In this document: positions 38,537 to 49,079 of the stretch, in pieces
Position numbering within the stretch: position 1 is the stretch's first letter
Layout: each line of letters starts with the position of its first letter
NCBI RefSeq assembly: GCF_009192945.1
Contig: NZ_NSET01000066.1
Location: forward strand, 1 to 57,375
Reading direction: 5' to 3'
DNA: 57,375 nucleotides
Origin: Xanthomonas maliensis
GTDB taxonomy: Bacteria > Pseudomonadota > Gammaproteobacteria > Xanthomonadales > Xanthomonadaceae
Notes under the pieces: model-generated
What the model was told of the DNA's origin: nothing
The model's database searches: none
What the model saw: the letters and a program-made list of their open reading frames with translations, nothing else
Program-made: the position numbers and the translations under genes

Positions 38537-39718
38537 ATGCTTGCCGCTTTGCCGCCCCGCGCCCCTGCCATGCCCTCCGTGTCTGCCTTTGCCTCGCCCA
38601 CGCAACGCGCCGTATTCAAGACCCTGAGCCGCAACGAGCGCGACTTGCTCAATCGCTTGCGTCTCGCCGACGTGCTGACCCGCGCCGACCTCAGCCGTGA
38701 AACCGGTCTGACCGTCCAGACGGCGGTCCGTCTGATCGAAGCGCTGGCGGCCCGCGGGATGGTGCGCTTGGGCAACGGGATGGCACGCCCGGGGCGCGGC
38801 AAACCGGGGATCGCCATCTCGCTCAACGCCGCCCATGGGCATACCCTGGGCGTGTCCATCGCCACCGACGCGCTGACCCTGGCGTTGATGGATTTTGCCG
38901 GCCAGGTGCTGGCGGTAGACGAACAGCCGCTGGGCGAGGTCAGTGCCGAAGGCATCCTGGCGCAACTGCAGGCCGGCGATGCGGCCCTGCTGGATGGCTT
39001 GCCGCAGATGCCGGGGCCGCTATTGGGCATCGGCGTGGCGATGACGGGTTTTTTCACCGGCAAGGACGGCCGCATCAGTCCGCCCGACCCCTTGCAGGCG
39101 CTGGGCGAGTTCGCGCTGTGCCCCTGGCTGGCGGAGGCTTGCGGGCAGCCGGTGTGGATGGACAACGACGGCAGCGTCGCCGCCGCTGGCGAGGCCATGC
39201 TGGGTGTGGGTCGCCGTCATCGCGACTTCGCCTATCTCCACTTCAGTTACGGACTGGGCGGTGGCCTGGTGATCGACGGGCAGGTGATGCGCGGGGCGCG
39301 CGGCAATGCAGGCGAGTTCGCCGGCATGCTGCCAGCACAAGGGCTGCAGCGCGCCACCTTGGAATTGCTCCGCGAATTGCTCGTAGAGGATGGCATCGTG
39401 CTGCCGGACGTGCGCGCGGTCCTGACACACTACGATCCGAGCTGGCCGGCCATCGAGCGCTGGCTGGAACGTAGCGCTCCCGGTGTATCCCTGATCGTGT
39501 CGGCGATCACCGCCGTCTGCGATCCAGAGGCGATCGTGTTCGGTGGCCGACTGCCCACCGACCTGGCGCGGCGTCTGATCGCGGCCGTGCAGATCGATAA
39601 CCTGCCCCGACGCGGGCAGACGCGGCCGATGCCCCTCCTGTTACCGGCCGAAGCCCCTGCCGATGCCTGCGCGATCGGAGCGGCGACCTTGCCGCTGCAG
39701 GCACGTTACTTCGATTGA
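38537..39718 (+). CDS. ROK-family transcriptional regulator with a degenerate kinase-like domain
   Basis: 393 residues from MLAALPPRAP, chosen because AGGAGC lies 9 bases upstream; an upstream ATG overlaps the receptor gene. Residues about 40-95 are a winged HTH (LLNRLRLADVLTRADLSRETG, TVQTAVRLIEALAARGMVRLG). A ROK domain follows: TLGVSIATDALTLALMDFAG in place of the ATP site, VWMDNDGSVAAAGEAMLG and LHFSYGLGGGLVIDG. The conserved zinc motif C-x-C-G-x2-G-C-x-E and its preceding His are missing after GNAGEFAG, so it binds a ligand without catalysis, or an unusual one. It probably represses both neighbouring operons. Confidence 0.88.
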   Translation: MLAALPPRAPAMPSVSAFASPTQRAVFKTLSRNERDLLNRLRLADVLTRADLSRETGLTVQTAVRLIEALAARGMVRLGNGMARPGRGKPGIAISLNAAHGHTLGVSIATDALTLALMDFAGQVLAVDEQPLGEVSAEGILAQLQAGDAALLDGLPQMPGPLLGIGVAMTGFFTGKDGRISPPDPLQALGEFALCPWLAEACGQPVWMDNDGSVAAAGEAMLGVGRRHRDFAYLHFSYGLGGGLVIDGQVMRGARGNAGEFAGMLPAQGLQRATLELLRELLVEDGIVLPDVRAVLTHYDPSWPAIERWLERSAPGVSLIVSAITAVCDPEAIVFGGRLPTDLARRLIAAVQIDNLPRRGQTRPMPLLLPAEAPADACAIGAATLPLQARYFD

Positions 39719-40569
39719 ACCACGTTGGGTCCGGTGGCGGCGTTGGCGGACGGGCGCTGACAACAGGCCTCGAACACCTCCACCGCCAAGGCGCGCGCCT
39801 GTTGACGTTGCGGCTCGTTCAAGGCGTCTAACAGTTCGTCCTCGCCCTGCAGGCTCGCACCCGGCTCAGCCGGCCGATCCGCAGGTTGTCGCGCCGCCAG
39901 ACGCCACGCTGCGGCATACACCGGATCGGGGGCGTGCAACAGCGGCGACTCCACCACCTGCGCCAACGTCTCGATGGCATCGCGGTTGCCGCGCAAGGCT
40001 AGCGCTTCCAAATCGCGCACCACCGCGGCGATTGCCTGCTCATCGTCCGGCGACAGCGTTGCCGTCATGCCCGCTGGCGTGGCAGCGACTGTGCGCTGCA
40101 TCAGTTCGCGCGCCTGCTGCGCCAAGAGATAGCGCTGTGCATCGGCGTCGCCGTGCGCGGCAGCGGTCCGCAGCAGCGCCTCGATCTGCAGGGGCGTTCC
40201 CGCCTGGCAAGCAACTCCACCGACCTGCCCAGCGCTGCCCGCCGCACGGGCGATCTGCGCAGCGTCCTGCAACTGCCGCTCACGGCAGCGCAACTGCTGG
40301 ATGGCGGCGTCGAACAAGCTGGGCGGCGACGACTGCACTGCCTGCCGCGCAGCCAACGCCGCTGGCGTCAGCGGCACCGCTGCCGCTGAACGTCTCTGCG
40401 ATACCGGTGGCGCGTCGCCCGGCCGCAGGCCACCGAACAACGCCACCAGCATGATGAGCGCTGGCGCGGCGATTGCCGCGATCGGCAGCGCCGCGCGCCG
40501 CCACGGGCTTGAGCGGATGAGGGACTCGGCGGGCGCATGCGCCCTCTGCATCTGGGATGCGGTGCGCAT
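39706..40569 (-). CDS. Membrane-anchored protein of unknown function with Sel1-like helices
   Basis: 287 residues, one transmembrane segment near residues 30-48 (AAIAAPALIMLVALFGGL), then an Ala-rich periplasmic helical part. Two stretches resemble Sel1/TPR-like repeats: EALLRTAAAHGDADAQRYLLAQQA and LEALALRGNRDAIETLAQVV. Cys residues occur at RCRERQLQ, VACQAG and EACCQRP. I do not recognise a specific family. It begins 6 bases after the parvulin stop (same operon) and its 3' end overlaps the end of the converging ROK gene by 13 bases. Confidence 0.75.
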   Translation of the reverse strand: MRTASQMQRAHAPAESLIRSSPWRRAALPIAAIAAPALIMLVALFGGLRPGDAPPVSQRRSAAAVPLTPAALAARQAVQSSPPSLFDAAIQQLRCRERQLQDAAQIARAAGSAGQVGGVACQAGTPLQIEALLRTAAAHGDADAQRYLLAQQARELMQRTVAATPAGMTATLSPDDEQAIAAVVRDLEALALRGNRDAIETLAQVVESPLLHAPDPVYAAAWRLAARQPADRPAEPGASLQGEDELLDALNEPQRQQARALAVEVFEACCQRPSANAATGPNVVQSK

Positions 40570-40575
40570 GAGCGA

Positions 40576-41454
40576 TCAGTGCAACGCCGCTTCCAGCGCG
40601 GCGCGATCGACGCTGAGCGGGTTGGCCTGCCGTAGTTGCTCCAATACGGCAGCCGCCGCCTGGTCGCGCAATTGCACTTCGATCTGGCCGCGCGCGCTGT
40701 CCAGCGTGGCGACACGCCGCGCATCCAGCCGGATCAGGTGATACCCGTCCGGGCCCCGCACCGGCGCAGACACCTGACCGACGCCCAGCCCTTGCACTGC
40801 TGGAACGAAGACGTCGGCGACATTGCGCAGGAAGATCGGCGACAGTTCGCCACCTTCACCCGCGGTCGTGGCATCGTCGGATTCACGCTGCGCCAGCTGC
40901 TCGAACGGCGTGCCCGCATCGAGTTGTCGTTTCAGTTGCTGCGCACGCGCAAGCGCTTGCGCGTCGCTCAAGGCAGTGCCGCGCCGCGCATCGCTCTGCG
41001 GCTGCAGCGCCACGAACAGATGGCTCAGCCGCACCTCATCGTAGTCGTGCGGATGCGCGGCAAACTGCGCCTGCACCTGCGCCGTCTCGATGTGCGCGCT
41101 GGCGCGTGCGCGTGCCTGCATGGCATTGGCAAGAATGCCGTCGGTGGCCTGGCGGATGCGTGCGGCGACCACGGGGTCGTCCTGCAACTGCGCGCGATGG
41201 GCCTGTTGCACCCACAGCAGGCGATCGGCGAACGTGCGCACGAAACCAGGGTCGGCTGCCACAGCAGGATCGGCATGCTGCGGCAGGTCGGCCAGGGCGA
41301 GGGCACGGTAGTCCTGCGCGCTGAGCGATTGGGTGCCGATCCGCATCACTGCGTCGGCGGGGCTGGGCGTGCTAGGGGCGGCGGCCGCCAGGCACGGCGT
41401 CAGCCCGCACAAACCGAACGCGACGACTGCAGCAAGACGTTGGAAAGAGGACAT
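40576..41454 (-). CDS. Exported parvulin-type peptidyl-prolyl cis-trans isomerase
   Basis: 292 residues. Signal peptide MSSFQRLAAVVAFGLCGLTPCLAAAAP, an N-terminal SurA/PrsA-like helical chaperone part (RIGTQSLSAQDYRALALADL) and a parvulin domain at about residues 145-255: VRLSHLFVALQP, FEQLAQRESDDATTAGEGGELSPI and GQVSAPVRGPDGYHLIRLD. It would fold or protect exported proteins in the periplasm, perhaps the TonB receptor or the phosphodiesterase. The start at 41454 has a GGAG ribosome-binding sequence. It follows the diesterase gene but a terminator stem lies between them. Confidence 0.88.
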   Translation of the reverse strand: MSSFQRLAAVVAFGLCGLTPCLAAAAPSTPSPADAVMRIGTQSLSAQDYRALALADLPQHADPAVAADPGFVRTFADRLLWVQQAHRAQLQDDPVVAARIRQATDGILANAMQARARASAHIETAQVQAQFAAHPHDYDEVRLSHLFVALQPQSDARRGTALSDAQALARAQQLKRQLDAGTPFEQLAQRESDDATTAGEGGELSPIFLRNVADVFVPAVQGLGVGQVSAPVRGPDGYHLIRLDARRVATLDSARGQIEVQLRDQAAAAVLEQLRQANPLSVDRAALEAALH

Positions 41455-41475
41455 GCGAGAGATCTCCATCGATCG

Positions 41476-41505
41476 AAAACCGACGGCGGCGGTGGCCGCC
41501 GTCGG
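41476..41505 (-). terminator. Intrinsic terminator after the diesterase gene, before the parvulin gene
   Basis: Perfect 11-bp stem (41480-41490 CCGACGGCGGC, loop GGTG, 41495-41505 GCCGCCGTCGG). Read on the minus strand, it is followed at once by TTTT (41479-41476). The parvulin start codon is only 22 bases further on, so downstream genes depend on read-through or a promoter inside the stem region. Confidence 0.75.
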
Positions 41506-41572
41506 GAGGGGCTGACCGGTACCGGGGCTGCCACTGCACGCCGCGAGCACTCGGCAGGTTGCGTCCGCAGGA

Positions 41573-42676
41573 TCAGTTATGCCGGCCGCGTGCGCGCAGG
41601 TAGGCGATCGCCGCCTTCGGGTCGTCGGTGGTGATCAAATCGAAGGCCTCGACGCGACCGATGAAATCGAGGTCGCCGCGGTTGTCGGCCGTATCGCGTC
41701 CGCCGGAGTAGGAGAAGTACAAATCCGACAGGGCATAGCAGCAGGCGCCGCTGTTTTGATAGAACTTGCCGGCATACGGACCGTCGGGAATCGCCTGGAA
41801 CACACCGACCCCATAGCCACGCTCGCGGAGGAAGTCGGCGTCGCTCTGCAACAGCCCGCCCAGCTGCTTGACGTTGACTTCCATCGTCTGCTGCGCGTCG
41901 TTCATCCAGGCCGAAATGGTCTGGCGCACGTTGATCTTGCCCAGCATGTTGGTGGTGAAGACCGGGATGCCCACCATGCCGCTGCCGTCGGCCCGATAGG
42001 CCTCGCGACTGGTGTACAAGGTGGCATTGACCTTGGCGGCGACATAATCCGCTGAGGCCAGGCCGAACGCGCTCTCGGCCGCACGGTTCACTGCACGGAC
42101 CGTGTCGGCGGTCTTGATGTCGAACACCATCGGCGTGCGCAGATTGTGCTGCTTGTAGTAGGCAAAGACGTCGTCCACGCGTGGCGGATGATAGGCGGTG
42201 ATGCCGCTGCGATCCGGCGTCAGCAGGAACAGCTGGCTGATCTGCGACCAGGGGGTGACCACCACCGACGGATTGACGCCCTGGTTGGTGATCGGGTCGT
42301 ACTTGACCCCCGGATGCTGCTGCCACACGGTGGTGGTGCGACCGAGGTTCCAATCGTGCATCAGCACCGGAACGCCGTCGCTGGTGAGCTTGACGTCCAA
42401 TTCGACGCCGTCCATGCACTGGTCATTGGCGGTCTGCAGCGAACCACGCGAATTTTCCGGCATATCGGCAATGCCCGAGTAGCGGCCCCACAGGCCGCGA
42501 TGCGCCAGCACGGCGGCCTGGTCGGCATGCTTGAACAGGATCGCTTGCATCTTGGTGGCGGTGGAGTCGTTGCACGAGGCGGCCAGCGCCCACTGCGGCA
42601 CGGCGGCCAGGACGGCTAGCGCTGCGACCAGCTTGCCAAAGCGCAGCGAGGGGGAGTTCTTACGATGGGTGGTCAT
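41573..42676 (-). CDS. Exported glycerophosphodiester phosphodiesterase family protein
   Basis: 367 residues with signal peptide ending ALAASCND (about residue 33). The GDPD catalytic residues are present: AVLAHRGLWG, DMPENSRGSLQ (around 75), DGVELDVKLTSDGVPVLMHD (around 92) and the metal/His pattern H-R, E-x-D, H-D. The C terminus has FDLITTDDPKAAIAYL. The domain cleaves glycerophosphodiesters to sn-glycerol-3-phosphate; the physiological substrate here is unknown. It is the first gene of a minus-strand operon and has the second ROK-type operator 154 bases upstream of its start. Confidence 0.9.
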   Translation of the reverse strand: MTTHRKNSPSLRFGKLVAALAVLAAVPQWALAASCNDSTATKMQAILFKHADQAAVLAHRGLWGRYSGIADMPENSRGSLQTANDQCMDGVELDVKLTSDGVPVLMHDWNLGRTTTVWQQHPGVKYDPITNQGVNPSVVVTPWSQISQLFLLTPDRSGITAYHPPRVDDVFAYYKQHNLRTPMVFDIKTADTVRAVNRAAESAFGLASADYVAAKVNATLYTSREAYRADGSGMVGIPVFTTNMLGKINVRQTISAWMNDAQQTMEVNVKQLGGLLQSDADFLRERGYGVGVFQAIPDGPYAGKFYQNSGACCYALSDLYFSYSGGRDTADNRGDLDFIGRVEAFDLITTDDPKAAIAYLRARGRHN

Positions 42677-42829
42677 GTCTCTATCCAGAGTGGGAAAAGA
42701 TGCACGGGAGGGACGAGAGCCGACTGGTCGACACCATCGACGAAACTCGCCGGGTAGCGCGCTCGCTCGGCACATCGACGCCGGGAGAGCCTCCAAGCCG
42801 GCCGTGATCGGCGGTCGACTTGCCACACC

Positions 42830-42856
42830 AATTTAGTAACCTTCTGTTACTTATTT
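42830..42856. promoter_or_regulatory. Second ROK/NagC-type operator, upstream of the diesterase operon
   Basis: Arms AATTTAGTAAC and GTTACTTATTT around spacer CTTCT, with a perfect GTAAC-N5-GTTAC centre. It matches the 38492 site at 21 of 27 positions, 10 of 11 in the left arm. Both stand out as AT-rich islands. Confidence 0.65.
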
Positions 42857-43104
42857 TCGTCAGCTGCATTGCGCCCGGTCGCGATTGCGCAATTGCACTG
42901 CCAAATGCGAAAGCGGCGGCCTTTCCCGGCGTCGTTCACCGCGGATGGACCCACAACGACGATTGCGCCGCGTGACGATTCCTCCCGATCGGGCGGGGGG
43001 TGTGCGTTCCTAATGGCGGTTCGCCGACGCTTCGTCGACGGGCAGGGACCGAGCCGGCAGTGCCGGCTCCCAGCGTGCGCGCCATGCTTGCGGCCAAAAC
43101 GCAA

Positions 43105-43127
43105 AACGCCGGCACGAGGCCGGCGTT
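43105..43127 (-). terminator. Intrinsic terminator of actP
   Basis: Stem AACGCCGGC (43105-43113) and GCCGGCGTT (43119-43127) with loop ACGAG. On the minus strand it is followed by a T-rich run (TTTGCGTTTTGG), so it ends the DUF485-actP transcript about 30 bases past the actP stop. Confidence 0.8.
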
Positions 43128-43156
43128 CTGCGATCGCTCTGACGGAGGGGCGTGGC

Positions 43157-44881
43157 TCAGTGGCCTGACGCGCCGCTGGCACCCAAGCCGGTCTCGGCAC
43201 GGATCTGCTGGGCCTTGAAGGCGATGCGCTCGTTGGCCGCCTGCGGGCTGCGATCCAGGATCGAGAACAGCCAGATGCCGACAAAGCCAATGGTCACCGA
43301 GAACAGCGCCGGCGAGGTGTACGGGAACGGCGCCGAGCCGGCCGGATTGCCTAGCGTGTCCACCCACACCGACGGCGACAGCAGGGTGAGCACCAGCGAG
43401 GAGATCAGACCGAGGAAGCCGCCGATCACTGCGCCGCGGGTGGTGCAGTTCTTCCACAGCAGCGACAGGATCAGCACCGGGAAGTTGGCCGAGGCAGCGA
43501 TGGCGAACGCCAGCGACACCATGAAGGCCACGTTCTGCTTCTCGAACACGATGCCCAGCAGCACCGCCACCACCCCCAGCACCAAGGTGGTGACACGCGA
43601 GACCTTCAGCTCCGCGCCGGGCGCCGGGTTGCCCTTCTTGATCACGGTGGCGTACAGGTCGTGCGACACCGCCGAGGCACCGGACAACGTCAGGCCTGCG
43701 ACCACCGCCAGGATGGTGGCGAAGGCCACCGCGGAGATGAAGCCCATGAACACGTTGCCGCCGACCGCATTGCCGACCAGCACCGCCGCCATGTTGGCCG
43801 CACCCTTGCCGCCGTGGATGGTGCCGGTGGCGACATCGGCGAATTGCGGGTTGGTCAGCACCAGCGCGATCGCGCCGAAGCCGATGATGAAGATCAGGAT
43901 GTAGAAGTAGCCGATCCAGGTGGTGGCCCACAGCACCGACTTGCGCGCCTGCTTGGCATCGGGAACGGTGAAGAAGCGCATCAGGATGTGCGGCAAGCCG
44001 GCGGTACCGAACATCAGCGCCATGCCGAAGGAGATCGCCGAGATCGGATCCTTGACGAAGCCACCGGGGCCCATGATCGACAGGCCGGCCTTGGCCGCAT
44101 CCGCCGGCGATGCCCCGCCGCTTGCGGCGACAGCCGTCTTCACCCGCACGCCTTCGGCGAACAAGGCCTCGAAGCTGAAGTTGAAGTGCCACATGATCGC
44201 CACCGCCATGAAGGTGACGCCGGTCAGCAGCAATACCGCCTTGATGATCTGCACCCAGGTGGTGGCGGTCATGCCGCCGAACAGCACATAGACCATCATC
44301 AGGATGCCGACCAGGGTCACCGCGATCCAGTAGTCCAGGCCGAACAGCAGTTTGATCAGCGCACCGGCACCGACCATCTGCGCGATCAGATAGAACAACA
44401 CCACCACCAGCGTGCCGGAGGCGGCGAAGCTGCGGATGGCGGTGGGTGCGAAGCGGTAACCAGCGACGTCGGCGAAGGTGTACTTGCCGAGATTGCGCAG
44501 CCGTTCGGCCATCAGGAAGGTCAGGATCGGCCAACCGACCAGGAAGCCGATGGCGTAGATCAAGCCGTCGTAGCCATTGGTCATCACCGCCGCGGTGATG
44601 CCCAGGAACGAGGCGGCGGACATGTAGTCGCCGGCGATCGCCAGGCCATTCTGGAAACCGGTGATACCGCCACCGGCGGTATAGAAGTCGGCAGCCGAGC
44701 GGGTCTTCTTGGCCGCCCACTTGGTGATCCACAGGGTCGCCAGCACGAAGAAGCCGAACATGCCGATCGCCACCCAGTTGGTGGGCTGCTTGTCGGCCTG
44801 GCCGATATCGCCGGCCGCCAGCGCCAATCCGGCGGGCAGCAGCCCGGCCAGGACCAGCAAAAGACGCGGGTACTTGCTCAT
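43157..44881 (-). CDS. actP: Cation/acetate symporter ActP
   Basis: 574 residues of the sodium:solute symporter (SSF) family with a signal-like first segment ([16 protein letters not shown]) and about 13 further membrane spans. Recognisable parts: [30 protein letters not shown] near residue 65, [20 protein letters not shown] near 300 and [26 protein letters not shown] near 400. It takes up acetate and other short acids with sodium or protons. The start overlaps the DUF485 stop by 4 bases (ATGA), the usual yjcH-actP pair. Confidence 0.94.
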   Translation of the reverse strand: MSKYPRLLLVLAGLLPAGLALAAGDIGQADKQPTNWVAIGMFGFFVLATLWITKWAAKKTRSAADFYTAGGGITGFQNGLAIAGDYMSAASFLGITAAVMTNGYDGLIYAIGFLVGWPILTFLMAERLRNLGKYTFADVAGYRFAPTAIRSFAASGTLVVVLFYLIAQMVGAGALIKLLFGLDYWIAVTLVGILMMVYVLFGGMTATTWVQIIKAVLLLTGVTFMAVAIMWHFNFSFEALFAEGVRVKTAVAASGGASPADAAKAGLSIMGPGGFVKDPISAISFGMALMFGTAGLPHILMRFFTVPDAKQARKSVLWATTWIGYFYILIFIIGFGAIALVLTNPQFADVATGTIHGGKGAANMAAVLVGNAVGGNVFMGFISAVAFATILAVVAGLTLSGASAVSHDLYATVIKKGNPAPGAELKVSRVTTLVLGVVAVLLGIVFEKQNVAFMVSLAFAIAASANFPVLILSLLWKNCTTRGAVIGGFLGLISSLVLTLLSPSVWVDTLGNPAGSAPFPYTSPALFSVTIGFVGIWLFSILDRSPQAANERIAFKAQQIRAETGLGASGASGH

Positions 44882-45195
44882 TTGCGGGCTTCCTCGAGGA
44901 TCTGCGCGGTCAGCTGGTCGTAGGTGTTGTTGGCACGGCGCACGTAGATGGCGGTGATCACGATGGTGAAGACCATCACGCCGATCGCGATCGGAATACC
45001 GATGGAGGTGACGCCATCACCGATCGGCTTGGCCAGGAAGGCCTTGTCGAAGGCGATCAGGCCGATATAGCCGTAGTAGGCCAGCAACATCAGCACCGTC
45101 AGCGTCCAGCCCAGGGTGTTGCGCTGCCGCTTGAGCGCGTGATACTTCGGATTGGCGTCGATCTTGGCGATGAGCGCGTCGTTCGAGACAGTCAT
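44878..45195 (-). CDS. DUF485 (YjcH-like) membrane protein
   Basis: 105 residues, two membrane segments ([22 protein letters not shown] and [22 protein letters not shown]). The C terminus has [24 protein letters not shown]485 proteins are encoded immediately before actP in many bacteria and probably assist the symporter; their exact role is not settled. Four-base overlap with actP supports coupled translation. It follows the porin gene by 66 bases, so all three genes may form one operon with the porin first. Confidence 0.92.
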   Translation of the reverse strand: MTVSNDALIAKIDANPKYHALKRQRNTLGWTLTVLMLLAYYGYIGLIAFDKAFLAKPIGDGVTSIGIPIAIGVMVFTIVITAIYVRRANNTYDQLTAQILEEARK

Positions 45196-45261
45196 GGTGC
45201 GTCTCCTAGAGTGCGGGAGCCGCCACCTGACGCCGGGCCGGCGCAGGTGGCGGCACGTGGA

Positions 45262-46683
45262 TCAGAAGCTGTACTTGGTGGTGAACTGCAGCCGCGAGAT
45301 GTCACCCGAATCGCCACTCTCGATCTCGCGCCGGCCATACATGATCTCCGCGCCCACATCGACCTTGGGCAGCGGGCTATAGAAGATGTTGGCGCGCACG
45401 CTCTGCTGCGAGGTGGTGGCCTGCAGGCCGGAATTGGCCGCGCTGCGGTCGTAGTCCACGCGCGAATACATCAGCGTGCTGCGCAGCTTGTCGCTGTAGT
45501 CGTGGCGCCAGGCCAACCAGCCGGCCACGGTGCTGATGGCGTGGAGATTGCCATCCACATCGACCTCGACGTCCGGCCCATTGCCCAGACCCAGGTAGCG
45601 TCCCAGGCCCTCGCCATAGCTGAGCTGATAGCGCAGGTCGTTGCGTGCGTTGATGATCCAGCGTCCACCGCCGGCAATGGCGCCACCAAAGGCGGTGTCG
45701 TTGGTCAACGCGGTGCGGGTGCGGTACTGGCGTGCGATGGCCGACAGGCCAAAGCTGCCCCAGCTGCCCTTCCAGTTGTAGCGGGCGGTCAGGTCCGGCA
45801 TGGCGCCGTGGTCCGAGGCCAGGATGGTATTGCCGCCCTGGTAAGGCGTGGTCAAGGTCTCGGTGTTTTCGGCCGACACGCTGAAGGCGCCGCGGGTATA
45901 GCGGATCTGCGTCTGGCGACTGAACAACGCGCCATCGGTGGGGCCGACGATGTCGGCCGCTTCCGGCAGGATGCTGGCATCGATGAAGTTGGACCAGGTC
46001 TGACCGGCCAGCCAGTTGTTCCAGCTCATGTAGGCGTGGCGCAAGGTGCCGCCGTAGAGATTGTTGACCTGGTTGGCCAGTGCATTGCCGAAGAAATCCA
46101 GCTCGATGAAGCCGGTGAGCTTGTCGCCGTTCTCGGTGACCGTGTCCACGCCCAGGTTGAAGCGGGAGAACTTGGCGTGGAAGTCGGTATCGGTGCCCGA
46201 CTGCTGCCCGCCGACCGGCGTCTGCACCGGGATATAGAGATAGCGACCGACCGCGCCTTCGGCCAGTTGGCCGTCGCTGGTGCGGGTGCTCAGGAAATCG
46301 GCCTTGATGAAGCCGCCATAGCGAAAAGTCGTGCCGGCCGCCGCATTGGGGGTGATGCTGGTCGACTGGATCGGCCGCTTGCCCGCCGGCACCGGGGCCG
46401 CAGCAGGCGCTGTAGCGACCGCAGCAGCGGTCGGGGCGGGCAACGCCGCCGCGGACTGCGCCGCACGGACCTCGCCGACCTGGCTCTGGGTCTGGGCGAT
46501 CTGGCCCTGCTGTTGCTGCTGTGCCGACAGCAAGGCCTGGACCTGGCGCTCCAGCTCGGCCACGCGCGCCTCGAGCGCCTGCTCCTTGGACGTCTGTGCG
46601 AACGCGACCCCAGGCAGGGCGGTGGCAACCAGCAACGCCAAGGCCAACGGTCGGCGCACCAACGGTGCGGTACGGTGCTTCAT
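45262..46683 (-). CDS. DcaP-like trimeric outer-membrane porin
   Basis: 473 residues. Signal peptide MKHRTAPLVRRPLALALLVATALPGVAFA, a Gln-rich coiled coil at about 37-70 (KEQALEARVAELERQVQALLS), an Ala/Pro linker, then a barrel beginning FRYGGFIKADFLSTRTSD and ending LQFTTKYSF. A coiled coil before a beta-barrel is the DcaP family, which passes organic acids. A start at 46704 (MPSWGEVMKHR) is less likely. It heads the minus-strand actP operon and is divergent from acs, so an acetate outer-membrane route is a fair inference. Confidence 0.87.
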   Translation of the reverse strand: MKHRTAPLVRRPLALALLVATALPGVAFAQTSKEQALEARVAELERQVQALLSAQQQQQGQIAQTQSQVGEVRAAQSAAALPAPTAAAVATAPAAAPVPAGKRPIQSTSITPNAAAGTTFRYGGFIKADFLSTRTSDGQLAEGAVGRYLYIPVQTPVGGQQSGTDTDFHAKFSRFNLGVDTVTENGDKLTGFIELDFFGNALANQVNNLYGGTLRHAYMSWNNWLAGQTWSNFIDASILPEAADIVGPTDGALFSRQTQIRYTRGAFSVSAENTETLTTPYQGGNTILASDHGAMPDLTARYNWKGSWGSFGLSAIARQYRTRTALTNDTAFGGAIAGGGRWIINARNDLRYQLSYGEGLGRYLGLGNGPDVEVDVDGNLHAISTVAGWLAWRHDYSDKLRSTLMYSRVDYDRSAANSGLQATTSQQSVRANIFYSPLPKVDVGAEIMYGRREIESGDSGDISRLQFTTKYSF

Positions 46684-46972
46684 GACTTCTCCCCAAGATG
46701 GCACGCACTAACGCGCGGCTGGAGCGGAGCGTGCGGCAGCCCGCACTTTGGCGCCTATTCGCCTTTGGTCGAAGCTGCACCGCAGCATAGGCCGCGCCGA
46801 GGTGACCGCAGCGCGCCGATTCGGCGACGGCGACAGGGTGTCGCAATGGCGGTTACGACCAAGGTCTAAGCTGCGGTTCGCCGTGCGGACAGGAGGGATG
46901 CGGCACACTGCCTGCCTAGCGAAGGTGCCGACCGCACCTTTCTTCCGACTCGTTCATTGCAGTGAGGATGCC
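46684..46972. promoter_or_regulatory. Divergent promoter region porin-actP / acs
   Basis: 289 bases between divergent starts with no gene. Two direct repeats, GGTCGAAGCTGC (46767-46778) and GGTCTAAGCTGC (46863-46874), match at 11 of 12 positions, 96 bases apart, and could be binding sites for the nearby response regulator; this is weak evidence. Confidence 0.45.
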
Positions 46973-48916
<1,944 letters not shown>

Positions 48917-49079
48917 GCCGCGGCTTGGGACGTGGAGCGTGGGGATACGTCGACACCGATCCCCACGCCTCATCGACTGCGTTGAACCTGCTTTTTCTCG
49001 TCGAACGACACGGCGGTGCCATCCTGCCGCCATCGTGTTGCCGTTGCGTCCCCCTCCCGACTCTCCAAGCCTGCCCCCG

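Larger units (their letters stand above)
42677..43156. other. 480-base intergenic region upstream of the diesterase gene and downstream of actP
   Basis: Contains the ROK-type operator at 42830-42856 and the actP terminator at 43105-43127. The stretch 42860-43080 has no recognised gene or structure; short open frames in it lack ribosome-binding sites. The diesterase promoter probably lies close to the operator, implying an untranslated leader of about 150 bases. Confidence 0.5.
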
